DNA of 64,000 bases, taken from positions 558,001-622,000 of the forward strand of contig NZ_FQXQ01000001.1 in NCBI RefSeq assembly GCF_900130035.1, given 5' to 3'. Shown here one piece after another: positions 63,042-64,000 of this stretch (position 1 is its first letter; the number at the start of each line of letters is the position of its first letter). This DNA is from Wenyingzhuangia marina. Lineage in GTDB: Bacteria > Bacteroidota > Bacteroidia > Flavobacteriales > Flavobacteriaceae. The notes below the pieces were generated by a model, which was not told the origin of the DNA, searched no databases, and worked only from the letters and a program-made list of their open reading frames with translations. The translations under genes and the position numbers were made by a program.

Positions 63042-63515
63042 TTACCAGTTTTTGTATGGGTTTTTACTTAGTTGAGAATTGTAGTATTTTACCTCTCCTG
63101 TAACTTCTTTTCCTAACCATTCAGGTTTTTCAAAAGTTTCGTTTTCCGATGACAATTCTACTTCGGCAACAATTAATCCTTGGTTGTCACCATCAAAAAC
63201 ATCAACTTCAAAAGTATGTAGGTTGGCTTTTACTAAATATCTTGTTTTGCTGATCACACCTGGTTCACAAATGGCTATTAATTGTTTGGCTTCTGCTACA
63301 GGAATTTCTTTTTCCCATTCAAAACGTGTCGTTCCACTTTCATTAGAACTTCCTTTAATGGTTAAAAAACCGTGATTGTTTTTTATTCTTACTCTAACAG
63401 CTCTATTTTTGTTAGAGTTTAAGTACCCTTGTTCAATTCTGTTGTGGTCAAAACTCTCTTTTATAAAGTTTAAATTGTTGATTAAAAACTTGCGTTCTAT
63501 TTCTTTATAATTCAT
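63042..63515 (-). CDS. CYTH domain protein (triphosphate tunnel metalloenzyme)
   Basis: 157 aa. The family's ExExK signature is MNYKEIERKFLI (Glu5, Glu7, Lys9). Alternating basic strands (RAVRVRIKN, GFLTIKG, TRFEWEKEI) line the tunnel, and acidic residues near the end (VAEVELSSENE) complete it. Family members hydrolyse inorganic triphosphate or other polyphosphates, and some are class IV adenylate cyclases. The short single-domain form favours tripolyphosphatase. Confidence 0.92.
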   Translation of the reverse strand: MNYKEIERKFLINNLNFIKESFDHNRIEQGYLNSNKNRAVRVRIKNNHGFLTIKGSSNESGTTRFEWEKEIPVAEAKQLIAICEPGVISKTRYLVKANLHTFEVDVFDGDNQGLIVAEVELSSENETFEKPEWLGKEVTGEVKYYNSQLSKNPYKNW

Positions 63516-63588
63516 AATGTTTATTCAATATTACTTTGTTTTTTATGTTTTACATTTGTTACATTACCAAATCCTTAGTAATTAAAAA

Positions 63589-64000
63589 ATGAGATATTTA
63601 CTTTCTTTCCTATTTTGTTTTACAAGCATAGTTTTTGCTCAAAAAGATTATTCAAATCAATGGCAAGATTTGTATTCTTACAACGATGTAAAAGATTTTA
63701 CAATAGTAGGAAATAAATTATATTCAATATCTAACAATGCGATGTTCATTTATGACTTAGATACAGAAGAAATACATAAATTTTCATCAGTAAATGGACT
63801 TTCGGGAACAACTACTTCTAGTATTTCTTTTGATGAACTTTCCGAAAGCATTATTATAGGTTATGAAAGTGGTTTGGTAGAAATTATTGATGCAGAAAAT
63901 AATGTAATTCCTGTAACCGGAATAAAAGACAATCTTATTTTGGTTGATAAAATTGTAAAGGGAGCTTATCGTTCTCAAAATCAATTGTATTTATATGGAG
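63589..64000 (+). CDS. porZ: PorZ-like T9SS component, N-terminal part (cut by window edge)
   Basis: 137 residues visible from MRYLLSFLFCFTSIVFAQ (signal peptide). KDYSNQWQDLYSYNDVKDF and repeated short blades (NKLYSISNNAMFIYDLDTEEI, VNGLSGTTTSSISFDE, IIGYESGLVEIIDAENN) match the beta-propeller start of PorZ, a surface protein that helps attach cargo in the type IX secretion system. Consistent with the T9SS-tailed protein elsewhere in the window. The rest lies outside the window. Confidence 0.85.
   Translation, partial: MRYLLSFLFCFTSIVFAQKDYSNQWQDLYSYNDVKDFTIVGNKLYSISNNAMFIYDLDTEEIHKFSSVNGLSGTTTSSISFDELSESIIIGYESGLVEIIDAENNVIPVTGIKDNLILVDKIVKGAYRSQNQLYLYG

Overview
The window is AT-rich chromosomal DNA from a member of the Bacteroidota, almost certainly a (probably marine) Flavobacteriaceae. 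Pointers are the Bacteroidota-type moxR-DUF58-batA-E operon, a T9SS component (PorZ) and a T9SS C-terminal sorting tail, TonB-dependent receptors including a FecI/FecR/receptor set, LytS/LytTR and hybrid AraC-type two-component systems, 2TM/DUF5723-type proteins, and repeated TANNTTTG -7 promoter boxes. The genus cannot be fixed from this stretch. No tRNA, rRNA, CRISPR array, transposase, integrase or prophage was recognised.

Left part (1-30 kb) is mostly minus strand: 5' end of metG, an S66 carboxypeptidase, three tiny ORFs each with its own hairpin, yraN, a LytTR regulator/2TM protein/LytS kinase operon, a TlpA-like redoxin, cvpA and two SDR genes, an MscS channel, a lone NUMOD4-HNH gene, the bat operon (11.0-19.5 kb), lpxH-ctpA-dCMP deaminase, an octahaem cytochrome with a 53-aa membrane protein, a large secreted LamG/BNR_4 protein set between two identical terminators, rpiB and NDH-2.

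At 30.1-30.8 kb a 700-bp non-coding AT-rich stretch carries about ten DnaA-box-like 9-mers. Gene polarity switches from mainly minus to mainly plus there, and three parS-like palindromes, one a perfect consensus, lie 8-11 kb downstream in and around gltX, ybeY and mnmG. I read this as the probable chromosomal origin of replication with its ParB-binding zone.

Right part (30.8-64 kb): rnr, a DUF2807 protein, tatA, membrane proteins, an SPFH protein, gltX, ybeY, mnmG, sanA, a methyltransferase, an outer-membrane receptor, a repeat lipoprotein divergent from an ECF sigma/FecR/TonB-receptor operon, a hybrid histidine kinase with REC and AraC output, holB, pgk, tas, then an accessory island, trpS, trhA, a CYTH protein and the start of porZ.

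The accessory island (57.5-61.0 kb) is the best candidate for an undescribed system. It holds a 506-aa lipoprotein with a His/Asp-rich C-terminal domain resembling the DUF6973 family, translationally coupled (ATGA) to the first of three 172-residue lipoprotein paralogues in exact 576-bp tandem units, each with its own terminator. The leading gene carries a C7 tract in codons 7-9, suggesting phase variation, and the island lies between intact tas and a 272-bp frameshifted copy of the tas 3' end, a footprint of integration. An effector with a set of diversifying immunity lipoproteins is one reading, not a proven one.
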